Below are positions 40,938-50,623 of a stretch of 64,000 nt of DNA, one piece after another. How positions within the stretch are numbered: position 1 is the first letter of the stretch; each line of letters starts with the position of its first letter. Both the position numbers and the translations under genes were made by a program. Below the pieces are notes generated by a model that did no database searches, was not told where the DNA came from, and saw nothing but the letters and a program-made list of their open reading frames with translations. Source of the DNA: UBA4644 sp900555855 (GTDB lineage Bacteria > Bacillota > Clostridia > Oscillospirales > Butyricicoccaceae); assembly GCA_052289195.1 (NCBI GenBank), contig DAWAJD010000004.1, forward strand, positions 1 through 64,000, given 5' to 3'.

Positions 40938-42259
40938 GACCGATCAAAGTATATTTATTATCGCTGGGCTGCGCCAAAAATCTGGTGAATTCCGAGCAGA
41001 TGCTGGGCCTTTTGCAGCAGGCGGGCATGGAGCTGGTGCAGCAGCCGGAGGGGGCCGACGCGGCCATCGTCAATACCTGCGGCTTTATTGACAGCGCCAA
41101 GAGCGAGGCCATTCAAGCGATTCTGGAGCTGGCGGAGCTGAAAAAACAGGGCAAGCTGCGGGCGCTGATCGTTACCGGCTGCCTGACCCAGCGATACCAG
41201 AGCGACTTTCTCCGGGAGCTGCCGGAGGTGGACGCCGCGCTGGGCACCGGCAGCTACGACAGCATCGTGGAGGCCGTCCAGGGCGCGCTCAGCGCCTCGC
41301 CCCGGCGGGAATACTTTGCACCCAGGGAGCAAAGCAGCCTGACAGGGAACAGGGTCTTGCTGACGCCCCGGTATTCCGCCTATCTCCGTATTGCGGAGGG
41401 CTGCGACAACCGGTGCTCCTACTGCGTCATCCCCATGATCCGCGGGGCCTTCCGTTCCGCGCCCATGGAAGCGCTGGTGGAGGAGGCCCAGCGCCTGGCG
41501 GAGTCCGGCGTGCGGGAGCTTCTGGTAGTGGCGCAGGATATCACCCGCTACGGGCTGGATCTCTATGGCCGCCGGCGGCTTTCCGATCTGCTGCGGAGGC
41601 TGGAGCAGATCCCCGGCATTTCCTGGATCCGGCTGCATTATCTCTATCCCGACGAGATGGACGACGAGCTTTTGGAGACTGTGGCCGCCAGCCGCAAGGT
41701 ACTCCACTATTTTGATATCCCCATCCAGCACATCAACGACCGGGTCCTGCGGGACATGAACCGCCGGGGCGGCGGCCAGCTGATCCGGGAGCGCATCCGC
41801 CGGCTGCGGGCGCTGATGCCCGACGCCATCCTCCGCACCAGCCTGATCGTGGGCTTCCCCGGAGAGACGGAGGAGGAATTTCAGGAGCTTTATGACTTTT
41901 TGGAGCAATACAGGCTTGAACGGGTGGGCATTTTCTGCTATTCTCAGGAGGAGGGCTCTCCGGCGGCGGAGATGCCCGATCAGATCCCCGAGGAGGTAAA
42001 GGAGCGCCGTCAGGCGGAGCTTTATGCCCTGCAGGAGCGCATCATGGACGACTTTTCCCAGAAGCAGATCGGGCGGACGCTGGAGGTCCTCTGCTGCGGC
42101 CGGGATGAGGATGGCCGCTGCTTCGGCCGGAGCTATATGGATTCCGTGGAGATCGACGGCCAGGTGTATTTTGAAAGCGAAGACGCCCGGGAGGGAGCGA
42201 TAGTGCCTGTCCGCATCGACTATGCGGAGGGCTGCGATCTTTACGGCCGGGTGGTCTGA
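40934..42259 (+). CDS. rimO: Ribosomal protein S12 methylthiotransferase RimO
   Basis: A 441-residue radical SAM enzyme that methylthiolates an Asp of ribosomal protein S12. It starts VYLLSLGCAKNLVNSEQML, has the further N-domain cluster Cys in NTCGFI and VTGCLTQRY, the radical SAM motif GCDNRCSYCVIPMIRG near 155, and a C-terminal TRAM domain. The start is GTG at 40934 within a GTGA overlap with recX. It is a paralogue of mtaB at 28829. Confidence 0.95.
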   Translation: MRPIKVYLLSLGCAKNLVNSEQMLGLLQQAGMELVQQPEGADAAIVNTCGFIDSAKSEAIQAILELAELKKQGKLRALIVTGCLTQRYQSDFLRELPEVDAALGTGSYDSIVEAVQGALSASPRREYFAPREQSSLTGNRVLLTPRYSAYLRIAEGCDNRCSYCVIPMIRGAFRSAPMEALVEEAQRLAESGVRELLVVAQDITRYGLDLYGRRRLSDLLRRLEQIPGISWIRLHYLYPDEMDDELLETVAASRKVLHYFDIPIQHINDRVLRDMNRRGGGQLIRERIRRLRALMPDAILRTSLIVGFPGETEEEFQELYDFLEQYRLERVGIFCYSQEEGSPAAEMPDQIPEEVKERRQAELYALQERIMDDFSQKQIGRTLEVLCCGRDEDGRCFGRSYMDSVEIDGQVYFESEDAREGAIVPVRIDYAEGCDLYGRVV

Positions 42260-42289
42260 GACCCATAAAAGCTTACAGGAGGAACAATT

Positions 42290-42850
42290 ATGACGATCCC
42301 GAATATTCTCACTTGTATCCGTGCGGTGCTGGTTCCGGTGTTTATGGTGCTGGCCTATCAACAGGACCCGCTCTTCCAGCTGCTGGCACTGATCGTTTAT
42401 GTGGTGGCCTGCGCCACCGACTTTGTTGACGGCTATCTGGCCCGGAAATGGCATCAGATCACGGACTTTGGAAAGTTCATGGATCCCGTGGCGGATAAGC
42501 TGTTGGTGATGGCGGCGCTGCTGATCTTTGTGGAGGACGGGACTGTCCCCGCCTGGGCTGTGGCTGTGATCCTGGGCCGGGAGTTTATCGTCTCCTCTCT
42601 GCGCATGGTGGCGGCCTCCTCCGGCAAGGTCATCGCGGCCAACCGCTGGGGCAAGGCCAAGACGGGCTTTACCATGCTGACGCTGATCTTTCTGCTGCTG
42701 CGGCTGGACCCCATCGTGCTGACCGGCAGCGTGACGCTGCAGGATCTCTGCATCTGGATCACCGTTGCGCTGACAGCCATCTCCGGCGCTACCTATATCA
42801 TTGATAATTCCCATGTCGTCAAAGACGGCTTCACACAGAAAGGAGCATGA
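42290..42850 (+). CDS. pgsA: CDP-diacylglycerol-glycerol-3-phosphate 3-phosphatidyltransferase
   Basis: A 186-residue integral membrane enzyme that makes phosphatidylglycerophosphate. It has four to six membrane segments and the CDP-alcohol phosphotransferase motif ATDFVDGYLARKW-x6-FGKFMDPVADK (D-x2-DG-x2-AR-x8-G-x3-D-x3-D) near residue 42. ATG at 42290 follows AGGAGG. rimO precedes and cysS follows with a four-base gap, so all are probably co-transcribed. Confidence 0.95.
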   Translation: MTIPNILTCIRAVLVPVFMVLAYQQDPLFQLLALIVYVVACATDFVDGYLARKWHQITDFGKFMDPVADKLLVMAALLIFVEDGTVPAWAVAVILGREFIVSSLRMVAASSGKVIAANRWGKAKTGFTMLTLIFLLLRLDPIVLTGSVTLQDLCIWITVALTAISGATYIIDNSHVVKDGFTQKGA

Positions 42851-42854
42851 TCTC

Positions 42855-44312
42855 ATGCAGCTTTATAATTCCCTCTCCCATAAAAAAGAGGAATTCTATA
42901 CCAACGAGCCGGGCAAGGTGAAGCTCTATACCTGCGGCCCAACGGTTTATCATTTTGCCCATATCGGCAACCTGCGCTCCTATATCATGGAGGATGTGCT
43001 GGAAAAATATCTGCGCTACAGCGGCTACGATGTGCTGCGGGTGATGAACATCACCGATGTGGGCCATCTTTCCTCCGATGCCGACACCGGCGAGGACAAG
43101 ATGCTCAAGGGCGCCAAGCGCGAGCATAAGACCGTCATGGAGATCGCGCAGTTTTATACCGACGCTTTTTTTTCCGACTGCAAAAAGCTGAACATCAAGC
43201 GTCCCGATGTGGTGGAGCCTGCCACGCACTGCATCCCCGAGTTCATCCACATGATCCAGGTGCTGCTGGACAAGGGCTATGCCTATCTGGCCGGCGGCAA
43301 TGTTTACTTTGACACCTCCAAGCTGAAGGAATACTATGTGTTCAACAAGCACGAGGAGGAGGACCTGATGGTGGGCGTCCGGGAGGGCGTGGAGGAGGAT
43401 TCCAACAAGCGCAACAAAAACGATTTTGTGCTGTGGTTCACCAAGTCCAAGTTTGAGGATCAGGCCCTGAAGTGGGATTCTCCCTGGGGCGTGGGCTATC
43501 CCGGCTGGCACATCGAGTGCTCCAGCATCGCCACCAAATACTGCGGCGAATATCTGGATATCCACTGCGGCGGCATCGACAACGCCTTCCCCCATCATAC
43601 CAACGAGATCGCCCAGTCGGAGGCCTATCTGGGCCATAAATGGTGCAATTTCTGGTTCCATGTGCTGCATCTGAACGATTCAACCGGAAAAATGTCCAAA
43701 TCCAAGGGCGAGTTCTTGACGGTCTCGCTGCTGGAGAGCAAGGGCTATGACCCCATGGCCTATCGCCTGTTCTGCCTGCAGAGCCATTATCGCCGCAACC
43801 TTGTCTTCACCTACGAGGGCCTGGACAACGCCGCCGTCACCTATCAGAAGCTCATCGCCAAAATCGCAGCGCTGCAGCCCGGCGAGGGCCCGCTGGATCA
43901 GGCGGCTGCGGCTGACCTGCGGGAGCGGTTCAAGGCTGCGCTGGACAACGATCTGAACACCTCGCTGGCCGTTACCAGCCTGTATGATGTTTTGAAGTAT
44001 AAGACCGACGACCGGACGAAGCTGGCCCTGCTGGGCGAGTTTGATCAGGTGCTGAGCCTGAACCTGCTGCAGGCAGCAGAGGTCAAGCGTCAGGAGCTGA
44101 AGAAGGCGGCCGCCGCGCCGGCAGCCGGCGGATTTACCGTGATCCCCGAGGGCTGCGAGGCCGACGAAGCGGTGGAAGCCCGGATCCGCGCCCGTGCCGA
44201 CGCCAAAAAGGCAAAGAATTTCGCGGAAGCAGACCGCATCCGGGACGAGCTGAAAGCCCAGGGCGTGGAGATCATCGACATCCCCGGCGGCGCAAAATAC
44301 AAGAAGAACTGA
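42855..44312 (+). CDS. cysS: Cysteinyl-tRNA synthetase
   Basis: A 485-residue class I synthetase. The zinc site begins at LYTCGPTVYHFAHIGNLRSY, which also holds the HIGH motif; the other zinc ligands are in WHIECSS and HHTNE; and KMSKSKGEF near 278 is the KMSKS loop. The C-terminal anticodon domain ends in RDELKAQGVEIIDIPGG. ATG at 42855 has AAAGGAG upstream and is the usual family start. It sits four bases after pgsA. Confidence 0.97.
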   Translation: MQLYNSLSHKKEEFYTNEPGKVKLYTCGPTVYHFAHIGNLRSYIMEDVLEKYLRYSGYDVLRVMNITDVGHLSSDADTGEDKMLKGAKREHKTVMEIAQFYTDAFFSDCKKLNIKRPDVVEPATHCIPEFIHMIQVLLDKGYAYLAGGNVYFDTSKLKEYYVFNKHEEEDLMVGVREGVEEDSNKRNKNDFVLWFTKSKFEDQALKWDSPWGVGYPGWHIECSSIATKYCGEYLDIHCGGIDNAFPHHTNEIAQSEAYLGHKWCNFWFHVLHLNDSTGKMSKSKGEFLTVSLLESKGYDPMAYRLFCLQSHYRRNLVFTYEGLDNAAVTYQKLIAKIAALQPGEGPLDQAAAADLRERFKAALDNDLNTSLAVTSLYDVLKYKTDDRTKLALLGEFDQVLSLNLLQAAEVKRQELKKAAAAPAAGGFTVIPEGCEADEAVEARIRARADAKKAKNFAEADRIRDELKAQGVEIIDIPGGAKYKKN

Positions 44313-44390
44313 CCTGAGCCAAACGACGGCTGCCGGCTCCCCGGCAGCCGCACTTTTTATCCTTTGACGCGGAAGGGAGGATGCGCCGCC

Positions 44391-44948
44391 ATGAAGATCG
44401 CAGTTTTGGGCCATTCCGGCAGCGGGAAATCCACGCTGGCCCGGGAGCTGGCCCAGCGCTATGCGCTGCCGGTGCTGCATTTTGACAGCATTCAGTTCCG
44501 CCCCGGCTGGGTGGAGACCAGCCGGGAGGAAAAGCGGGAAAAGACCCGGGCCTTTCTGGCGGCGCACCCGGAGGGCTGGGTCATCGACGGAAATTATCTC
44601 CGGATCTGTCCGGAGGAGCGGTTCTCTCAGGCGGATGTGATCCTCTATCTGGATTTCCCCCGGCGGATCTGTCTGCGGCGGGCCTTTGGCCGCTGGCGGC
44701 AGTGGCGCGGCCGGACAAGGCCGGACATGGCGGAGGGCTGTCCCGAGAAGCTGGACGGGGATTTTGTGCGCTGAATCCTCTGGGAGGGGAGAAAAAAGCG
44801 GCGGCTGGCGGCCATCTGGACGCTGGAAGCCCAATGCCCCGCGGCCTATGTCCGCCTGATCTCGCCCCGGGCGCTGGAGCGTTGGAAGCAGCGCTTTTAT
44901 GCGGCGCATCCCGCCGCGGAGACTGACACAACGGAGGAAAACCAATGA
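44391..44948 (+). pseudogene. P-loop kinase (FlaR/adenylate-kinase-like) with an in-frame TGA
   Basis: The frame begins MKIAVLGHSGSGKSTLARELAQ (Walker A) with RPGWVETSREEK, WVIDGNYL and DVILYLDFPRRICLRRAFGR, the pattern of 'topology modulation'/FlaR-like small kinases. After 127 residues it meets TGA at 44772-44774. The same frame then stays open for 57 more codons (ILWEGRKKRRLAAIW and so on) to a TGA at 44946-44948 that overlaps the next ATG. Family members usually have Trp where the stop lies, so TGG to TGA is likely. This may be a recent pseudogene, or a working 127-residue fragment. Confidence 0.7.
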
Positions 44949-45925
44949 TCTATCCGAGATTTTTGAAGCCGGGAGACCGAGTGGGCATCCCAGCCCCCTC
45001 GGCAGGCATCGATGAGAGCCATCTGCCGGAATATCTGCGGTCGCTGGAAGCGCTGCGCCGCCGGGGCTGGCAGGTGGAGGAGACGGAAAGCGTCCGCTCC
45101 GGCCTTTTGCCCTCTGCGCCGCCGCAAAAGCGGGCGGAGGAGTTCAACCGGCTGGCGGAGGACGAAGGCATCGGCGGGATCCTCTGCGCCGCCGGCGGCG
45201 ATTTTCTGGTGGAGCTGCTGCCCTATGTGGACTGGGAGGCCCTGCGGCGGAGCCCCAAGTGGGTGCAGGGCTATTCCGACCCAACGGGCCTGCTGTTTCC
45301 CATCACGACGCTGCTGGATATCGCCACCGTCTACGGTCCCAATGCCGGCGGCTACGGCATGGAGCCGCTGCATCCGGCGCTGGAATACAGCCTTTCCCTG
45401 CTGGAGGGACGGATCGCGCCGCAGCAGAGCTTTTCCCGCTGGCAGCCGCCGCTGACGGGCCGGCCGGACGGGAGCTATCTGCTGCAGCGGCCGGTCTGCT
45501 GGGAGACGCCCTGCGGCCCGGTCCGGGCGGAGGGCAGGCTGCTGGGCGGATGTCTGGACTGTCTGGAAAATCTTCGGGGCACGCCCTATGAGGACGCCGC
45601 GGGCTTTGCCCGGCGCTACGCGGCGGACGGCGTCGTCTGGTATTTCGATATCTTTGCCCAGACGGCGGATCAGGTGTTTTACAGCCTTTGGAGCATGAAG
45701 CAGGCGGGCTGGTTTGAAAACGCCCGGGCCTTTCTCTTCGGCAGAGTGATGTTCCCCCAGGGGGACTACCCGGCGGCTATCCGCCGGGCGCTGGGGGATG
45801 CGGCCATCGTCTGGAACGCAGACATCGGCCATGTGAAGCCCGCCTTTACCCTGATCAATGGGGCGATGGCCCGAGTGACTGCCGAAGGCGGCCAAGGTAC
45901 GCTGGAAATGGAGCTGAGAGCATGA
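44945..45925 (+). CDS. LD-carboxypeptidase (S66 family)
   Basis: A 326-residue protein of the S66 family (muramoyl-tetrapeptide carboxypeptidase/MccF type). It starts with LKPGDRVGIPAPSAG, has the nucleophile segment VQGYSDPTGLLFP near residue 112 and the late Glu and His regions (WYFDIFAQT, ADIGHVKPAFTL). It would cut an L,D bond in recycled cell-wall peptides or detoxify aminoacyl-nucleotide compounds. No signal peptide is seen, so it acts in the cytoplasm. It overlaps the broken kinase frame and the next methyltransferase gene by four bases each. Confidence 0.87.
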   Translation: MIYPRFLKPGDRVGIPAPSAGIDESHLPEYLRSLEALRRRGWQVEETESVRSGLLPSAPPQKRAEEFNRLAEDEGIGGILCAAGGDFLVELLPYVDWEALRRSPKWVQGYSDPTGLLFPITTLLDIATVYGPNAGGYGMEPLHPALEYSLSLLEGRIAPQQSFSRWQPPLTGRPDGSYLLQRPVCWETPCGPVRAEGRLLGGCLDCLENLRGTPYEDAAGFARRYAADGVVWYFDIFAQTADQVFYSLWSMKQAGWFENARAFLFGRVMFPQGDYPAAIRRALGDAAIVWNADIGHVKPAFTLINGAMARVTAEGGQGTLEMELRA

Positions 45926-46563
45926 ACGAACAGAGCATGAACGCCGCGGCCTTTGACCGCTGGCAGGCCACCTACGACGCCGATGTGCTGGCCTGCGATC
46001 AGGCGGGAGAATATCCCTTTGCAGGCTATTGCCAGCTGATGGAGCAGCTTTTCCAGCTGGTCCACAGCCGGGAGGGCGTCTCCGTTCTGGAGCTGGGCTG
46101 CGGCACCGGTCTGCTGGCCGGGCGGCTGGAGCGGGCGGGGCATCCGGTGACAGGCGTAGATTTTTCCGAGAAAATGCTGGCGCAGGCCAGGAAAAACGCG
46201 CCGGACAGCGTTTTTTACCGCAGCACGCTGCCCCAGCTCCCGCCGGAGCTTGCAGGAAAGCAGTTTGACTGCATCATCGCGGCTTACAGCCTGCACCACC
46301 TGCGGGACGAAGAAAAACATGCCTTTTTCCGGGCGCTGCGGCCCTGTCTTGCGCCGGAGGGCGCAATTCTGGTGGGCGATGTGAGCTTCCCCACCCGGCA
46401 GGGGCTGGAGCAGTGCCGGGAGGCTTACGGCGCGGAATGGGATGAGGAGGAGTTTTATTTTGTCCGGGAGGAGCTGGAGCAGGCGCTGCCGGAATATCAT
46501 CTGGACGCCATCCCCATCTCCTTCTGCGCGGATGTTTTGATCCTGACGCCGGAGGAAGGCTGA
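45922..46563 (+). CDS. Class I SAM-dependent methyltransferase
   Basis: A 213-residue small-molecule-type methyltransferase. The SAM loop VLELGCGTGLLAGRL is near 51, followed by VTGVDFSEKMLAQARK and the IIAAYSLHHLRDE motif. It resembles the YrrT/BioC-like group, but the substrate cannot be told. It overlaps the LD-carboxypeptidase gene by four bases and precedes recD2 by 25 bases. Confidence 0.87.
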   Translation: MNEQSMNAAAFDRWQATYDADVLACDQAGEYPFAGYCQLMEQLFQLVHSREGVSVLELGCGTGLLAGRLERAGHPVTGVDFSEKMLAQARKNAPDSVFYRSTLPQLPPELAGKQFDCIIAAYSLHHLRDEEKHAFFRALRPCLAPEGAILVGDVSFPTRQGLEQCREAYGAEWDEEEFYFVREELEQALPEYHLDAIPISFCADVLILTPEEG

Positions 46564-46588
46564 TCTCAGAAAAAAGGAGGGCGCTCTT

Positions 46589-48805
46589 ATGGCCCAGCGG
46601 GAGCAGGATACGCTGGAAGGCGTCATCGAATCCATCGTTTATAAAAATGAAGAAAACGGCTATACCATCGCCAGCGTCCTGCTGGACGACGGCGGCATGA
46701 CCACCATCCTGGGCAGTCTGCCCTTTTTGGGCGCGGGGGAGCATATCTCCGCCACCGGGTCTTACAGCATCCATCCCCAGCACGGCCCGCAGTTTCAGGT
46801 GGAGAGCTATTACCGGGAGATGCCGGAGGAGGAAGAGGGGATCTATGCCTATCTGGCCTCCCGGGTGATTCGGGGCGTGGGGCCGAAGACCGCCGGGCTC
46901 ATCGTTAGCCGCTTCGGCCGGGACAGCTTCCGGGTGCTGGCGGAGGAGCCGGAAAAGCTGGCCTGCGTCAAGGGCATCACCCTCGCCCGGGCCAAAGAGA
47001 TCCAGACGGAGTTTCTGCGGCTGAACGCCATGCGGGTGCTGCTGGAATTTCTGGCGGAATACCGGCTGCCCTCCTGGTTTGCCGCGGGACTGGCGGCAGC
47101 CTATGGCGACCGGGCGGCGGAGGTCCTGCGGGAAAACCCCTATCTGCTGTGTGAGGAGCCTTATCTGCTGCCCTTTCAGGAGGCAGACGCGCTGGCGGCC
47201 CGGCTTGGCATCGGGGAAGACAGCGACCTGCGGCTGGAGGCGGGGCTCCTGTATGTGCTCAGCTTCAATCTTCAGGCGGGCCACACCTTCCTGCCGGAGG
47301 ACCGGCTCATCGACGCGGCCTGCGGCCTGCTGGAGCGGGACGAGAGCTGGCTCCGGCCCCATCTTCTGGCGCTGGAGGAAAAGGAAAAGCTGGTGCGCGA
47401 CAGCCGCAAGGGCCGGAGCATCGTCTATCTTTCCGCCGTTTACGAGCAGGAGATCTTCGCGGCCCGGCAGGTGGCCCGGCTGCAGAAAATGCCGCTGCTG
47501 CCGCCGCCGGATCTGGAAAAGGCGCTGGCCCGGCAGGAAAAAAAGACCAGCCTGGCCTATGCGCAGAAGCAGCGGGAGGCCATCTGCCTGCCCTTTTCCT
47601 CGGGGATCACGCTGATCACCGGCGGCCCGGGCACCGGCAAGACCACCGCCCTGCTGACCATGATCGATCTGTTCCGGAGCTACGGCATGAAGGCGCTGCT
47701 GGCGGCGCCCACGGGGCGGGCGGCCAAGCGTATGAGCCAGCTCACCGGTCAGGAGAGCAAGACCATCCACCGGCTGCTGGAGCCGTCCTTCGATAAGACC
47801 GGGCGGCTGCGCTTCAAGAAAAACGCCGCCGACCCCCTGCAGGGGGATGTGGTCATCGTGGACGAAAGCTCCATGCTGGAGCTATCCCTGGCGGCTTCGC
47901 TGCTGGCGGCGCTGCCGCCCCATGCCCGGCTGGTGCTGGTGGGCGATGCGGATCAGCTGCCGCCGGTGGGCGCGGGCAGCTTTTTTGCCGACCTATTGGG
48001 TGTGGAGGCGCTGCCCCGGGTGCGGCTGACGGAGATCTTCCGTCAGGCCCAGGGCTCGGATATCGTGGTGAACGCCCATGCCTTCAACGAGGGCCGGGTG
48101 CCGCCCCTGAAGAAAAACGACGGCGATTTCTTCTTTTCCACGGCGAAAAGCGCGGAAAGCACGGTGGACAGCGTGGTCTCCCTGATGTGGCGGCGCATCC
48201 CGGAGCATTTCGGGATCCCGCAGAGCGAGATCCAGGTGATCTGCCCCTCCCGGCAGGGCGTCTGCGGCACGGAAAATCTGAACCGGCTTCTGCAGGCGGC
48301 GCTCAATCCGCCGGCAGAGGGAAAGGGCGAGACCCGCTTCGGCGAGACCGTCTTCCGCGCCGGCGACCGGGTCATGCAGATCCGCAATAATTACGATCGA
48401 GTCTGGAAGCGCATCGACCCGATGGAGACCGGCACCGGCGTCTATAACGGCGATACCGGCAATATCGTCCTCATTGACCGGCAGGCCCGGCTGATGATCG
48501 TCCGCTTCGACGACCGGGAGGCGGATTATCCCTTCGACGAGCTTTCCGAGCTGGAGCACGCCTTTGCCATCACGGCCCACAAGGCCCAGGGCAGCGAATA
48601 TGCGGCGGTGATCATCCCCGTCTTTTCCGCGCCCCAGCGGCTGCTCAACCGGAACCTGCTTTATACCGCCGTCACCCGGGCAAAAAAGCTGCTGGTAATG
48701 GTGGGCCGGGAGGAGCTGGTGCGGCAGATGGTGGATTCACCCAATGCCAACCGCCGCTACAGCGGTCTGCGGCTGCGGGTGCGGGAGCTTTGCCATGAAG
48801 CTTGA
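46589..48805 (+). CDS. recD2: RecD2 DNA helicase (SF1B)
   Basis: A 738-residue ATP-dependent 5'-3' DNA helicase involved in repair and replication stress. The N-terminal OB and helix-hairpin-helix region (1-330) marks the RecD2 type rather than the RecBCD subunit. The motor has GGPGTGKTT near 346, VVIVDESSMLE near 422, VGDADQLPPVGAG near 450 and ITAHKAQGSEY near 660. ATG at 46589 follows AAAAAGGAGG. It overlaps comF by 11 bases. Confidence 0.95.
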   Translation: MAQREQDTLEGVIESIVYKNEENGYTIASVLLDDGGMTTILGSLPFLGAGEHISATGSYSIHPQHGPQFQVESYYREMPEEEEGIYAYLASRVIRGVGPKTAGLIVSRFGRDSFRVLAEEPEKLACVKGITLARAKEIQTEFLRLNAMRVLLEFLAEYRLPSWFAAGLAAAYGDRAAEVLRENPYLLCEEPYLLPFQEADALAARLGIGEDSDLRLEAGLLYVLSFNLQAGHTFLPEDRLIDAACGLLERDESWLRPHLLALEEKEKLVRDSRKGRSIVYLSAVYEQEIFAARQVARLQKMPLLPPPDLEKALARQEKKTSLAYAQKQREAICLPFSSGITLITGGPGTGKTTALLTMIDLFRSYGMKALLAAPTGRAAKRMSQLTGQESKTIHRLLEPSFDKTGRLRFKKNAADPLQGDVVIVDESSMLELSLAASLLAALPPHARLVLVGDADQLPPVGAGSFFADLLGVEALPRVRLTEIFRQAQGSDIVVNAHAFNEGRVPPLKKNDGDFFFSTAKSAESTVDSVVSLMWRRIPEHFGIPQSEIQVICPSRQGVCGTENLNRLLQAALNPPAEGKGETRFGETVFRAGDRVMQIRNNYDRVWKRIDPMETGTGVYNGDTGNIVLIDRQARLMIVRFDDREADYPFDELSELEHAFAITAHKAQGSEYAAVIIPVFSAPQRLLNRNLLYTAVTRAKKLLVMVGREELVRQMVDSPNANRRYSGLRLRVRELCHEA

Positions 48806-49460
48806 GCATATGCTGCGGCGGCTGCTGTTTCCATCCCGGTGTATGCTGTGCGGCATGGTCTTGGAGGGCGACCGCCAGCTCTGTCCTGCCTGCATGGAGC
48901 GGGCCGTTTTGCAGAGCGGCCCTGCCCGGCGCGGCCCGGAGGAGCATTATGACGGCGCGGCTGCGGCGCTGCGGTATGAGGGGGCGGTGCGGCAGGCGAT
49001 CCACGGTTTGAAATATCGGGAAAAACAGAGCTATGCCCGTCCGCTGGCGCGGATCATGAAGGAGATCGCTCTGCGGCAGCTGCGGGAGGATTTTGACCTG
49101 ATCACCTTTGTGCCCTCTAATCCCGGAACAGAGCGGAAGCGGGGCTATAACCAATCCCGCCTGCTGGCGGAGGAGCTGGCCCGGCTGCTGGAGCGGCCCT
49201 GCCGGGAAACGCTGCGCAAGCAGCGGGAGACACAGCCTATGTTTGGCCTTAGCCCAAAGGCCCGGCGGGAGAACATCTGCGGCGCCTATGCGCTCTGCTG
49301 TCCGCCGGCGCTGCTGGAGGGAAAGACCGTTTTGGTGGCGGACGATGTGCTTACCACCGGTGCGACGCTTTCGGAATGTGCCCGGATGCTGAAGGAGAAC
49401 GGTGCCGTCCGCGTCTACGGCATTTGCGCTGCCGCGGCCAGAGACGGCGCAGACCGGTGA
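48795..49460 (+). CDS. ComF family phosphoribosyltransferase-like protein
   Basis: A 221-residue protein with an N-terminal zinc ribbon (CMLCGMVLEGDRQLCPAC) and a PRTase-like domain: RKRGYNQSRLLAEELA near 130 and the pyrophosphate-loop-type motif TVLVADDVLTTGATLSE near 180. ComF supports DNA uptake in competent Firmicutes and is kept widely. ATG at 48795 overlaps recD2, so expression is coupled. With dprA at 10465 it is the second competence-linked gene in the window; no other com genes are present. Confidence 0.9.
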   Translation: MKLEHMLRRLLFPSRCMLCGMVLEGDRQLCPACMERAVLQSGPARRGPEEHYDGAAAALRYEGAVRQAIHGLKYREKQSYARPLARIMKEIALRQLREDFDLITFVPSNPGTERKRGYNQSRLLAEELARLLERPCRETLRKQRETQPMFGLSPKARRENICGAYALCCPPALLEGKTVLVADDVLTTGATLSECARMLKENGAVRVYGICAAAARDGADR

Positions 49461-49497
49461 ATTTCAGGAAAATTTAAGGAAGAATCCGAAAATCCGG

Positions 49498-49526
49498 TTG
49501 AAATCGGAAATCGCATTGGCTATAAT
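49498..49526 (+). promoter_or_regulatory. Promoter of mreB
   Basis: TTGAAA at 49498-49503 and TATAAT at 49521-49526 with a 17-base spacer. Confidence 0.8.
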
Positions 49527-49570
49527 AAAAACAGTGAAATTTCATGAAAGAAACTTTGGGGTGATCCTAT

Positions 49571-50599
49571 ATGCTGTTTTCTGGCAACGATATCGGTATC
49601 GATCTGGGTACCGCTTCCATTCTGGTATTCGTCAAGGGCAAGGGCATCGCTTTGTGCGAGCCCTCTGTCGTGGCCATCGACAAGACCACCGGCAAGACGC
49701 TGGCCATCGGCTCCGAGGCCCAGAGCATGCTGGGCCGCACGCCTGGCAACATTATCGCCGTCCGCCCCCTGCGGGAGGGCGTGATCTCCGACTATGAGAT
49801 GACGGAGAAGATGATCAAGCACTTTATCAAAAAGGTGCTGGGCTTCCGTCTGTTCAAGCCCAATGTGGTGATCTGCATCCCCAGCGTCATCACTGAGGTG
49901 GAGGAGCGCGCCGTCATCGATGCCGGCGAGCAGGCCGGCGCCCGGCGAGTCTATCTGATCGAAGAGCCTGTGGCTGCGGCCATTGGCGCGGGCGTGGATA
50001 TTGCCCAGCCCAATGGCAACATGATCGTGGATATCGGCGGCGGCACCGCCGACATCGCCGTGATCTCTCTGGGCGGCGTGGTGGAGTCCACCTCCATCAA
50101 GACCGCCGGCGACAAGTTTGACGAGGCCGTGGTGAAATATGTCCGCCGGAAGCACAATGTGCTCATCGGCGAGCGCACCGCCGAGGAAATGAAGATGACC
50201 ATCGGCTGCGTCTATCCCTATCCTGAGGAGAAGGTCATGGAGGTCAAGGGCCGCTGCTTGATGACCGGCCTGCCCCGGACCTTTACCGTCACCTCCAGCG
50301 AGATGATGGAGGCCTTTGAGGATGTTTCCGGCCGTATCGTGGAGGCGGTCCATTCCGTTCTGGAGCGCACCGCGCCGGAGCTGGTGGGCGATATCGCCAC
50401 CAACGGCATTCTGATGACCGGCGGCGGCAGTCTGGTCTATGGCTTTGACAAGCTCATCGAGAGCAAGACCGGCATCCATACCCGCGTGGCGGACGACGCC
50501 ATCTCCTGCGTGGCCTATGGCACCGGCAAGGCGCTGGAAAACATTGATTCCATGCAGGACGGCACCATGAATCTCAGCCGCCGGAACCAGATGAACTGA
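49571..50599 (+). CDS. mreB: Rod-shape actin MreB/Mbl
   Basis: A 342-residue bacterial actin that guides lateral cell-wall synthesis. Phosphate-1 is DIGIDLGTASILVFVKG, phosphate-2 is NMIVDIGGGTADIAVISLGG near 155, and the adenosine motif is ILMTGGGSLVYGFDKLI near 278. mreC and mreD are not adjacent, so it is probably a stand-alone Mbl-type paralogue. The ribosome site GGTGAT is weak but well spaced before ATG at 49571. Confidence 0.96.
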   Translation: MLFSGNDIGIDLGTASILVFVKGKGIALCEPSVVAIDKTTGKTLAIGSEAQSMLGRTPGNIIAVRPLREGVISDYEMTEKMIKHFIKKVLGFRLFKPNVVICIPSVITEVEERAVIDAGEQAGARRVYLIEEPVAAAIGAGVDIAQPNGNMIVDIGGGTADIAVISLGGVVESTSIKTAGDKFDEAVVKYVRRKHNVLIGERTAEEMKMTIGCVYPYPEEKVMEVKGRCLMTGLPRTFTVTSSEMMEAFEDVSGRIVEAVHSVLERTAPELVGDIATNGILMTGGGSLVYGFDKLIESKTGIHTRVADDAISCVAYGTGKALENIDSMQDGTMNLSRRNQMN

Positions 50600-50623
50600 A
50601 GATGAACTGAATCAGAGAAAAAA

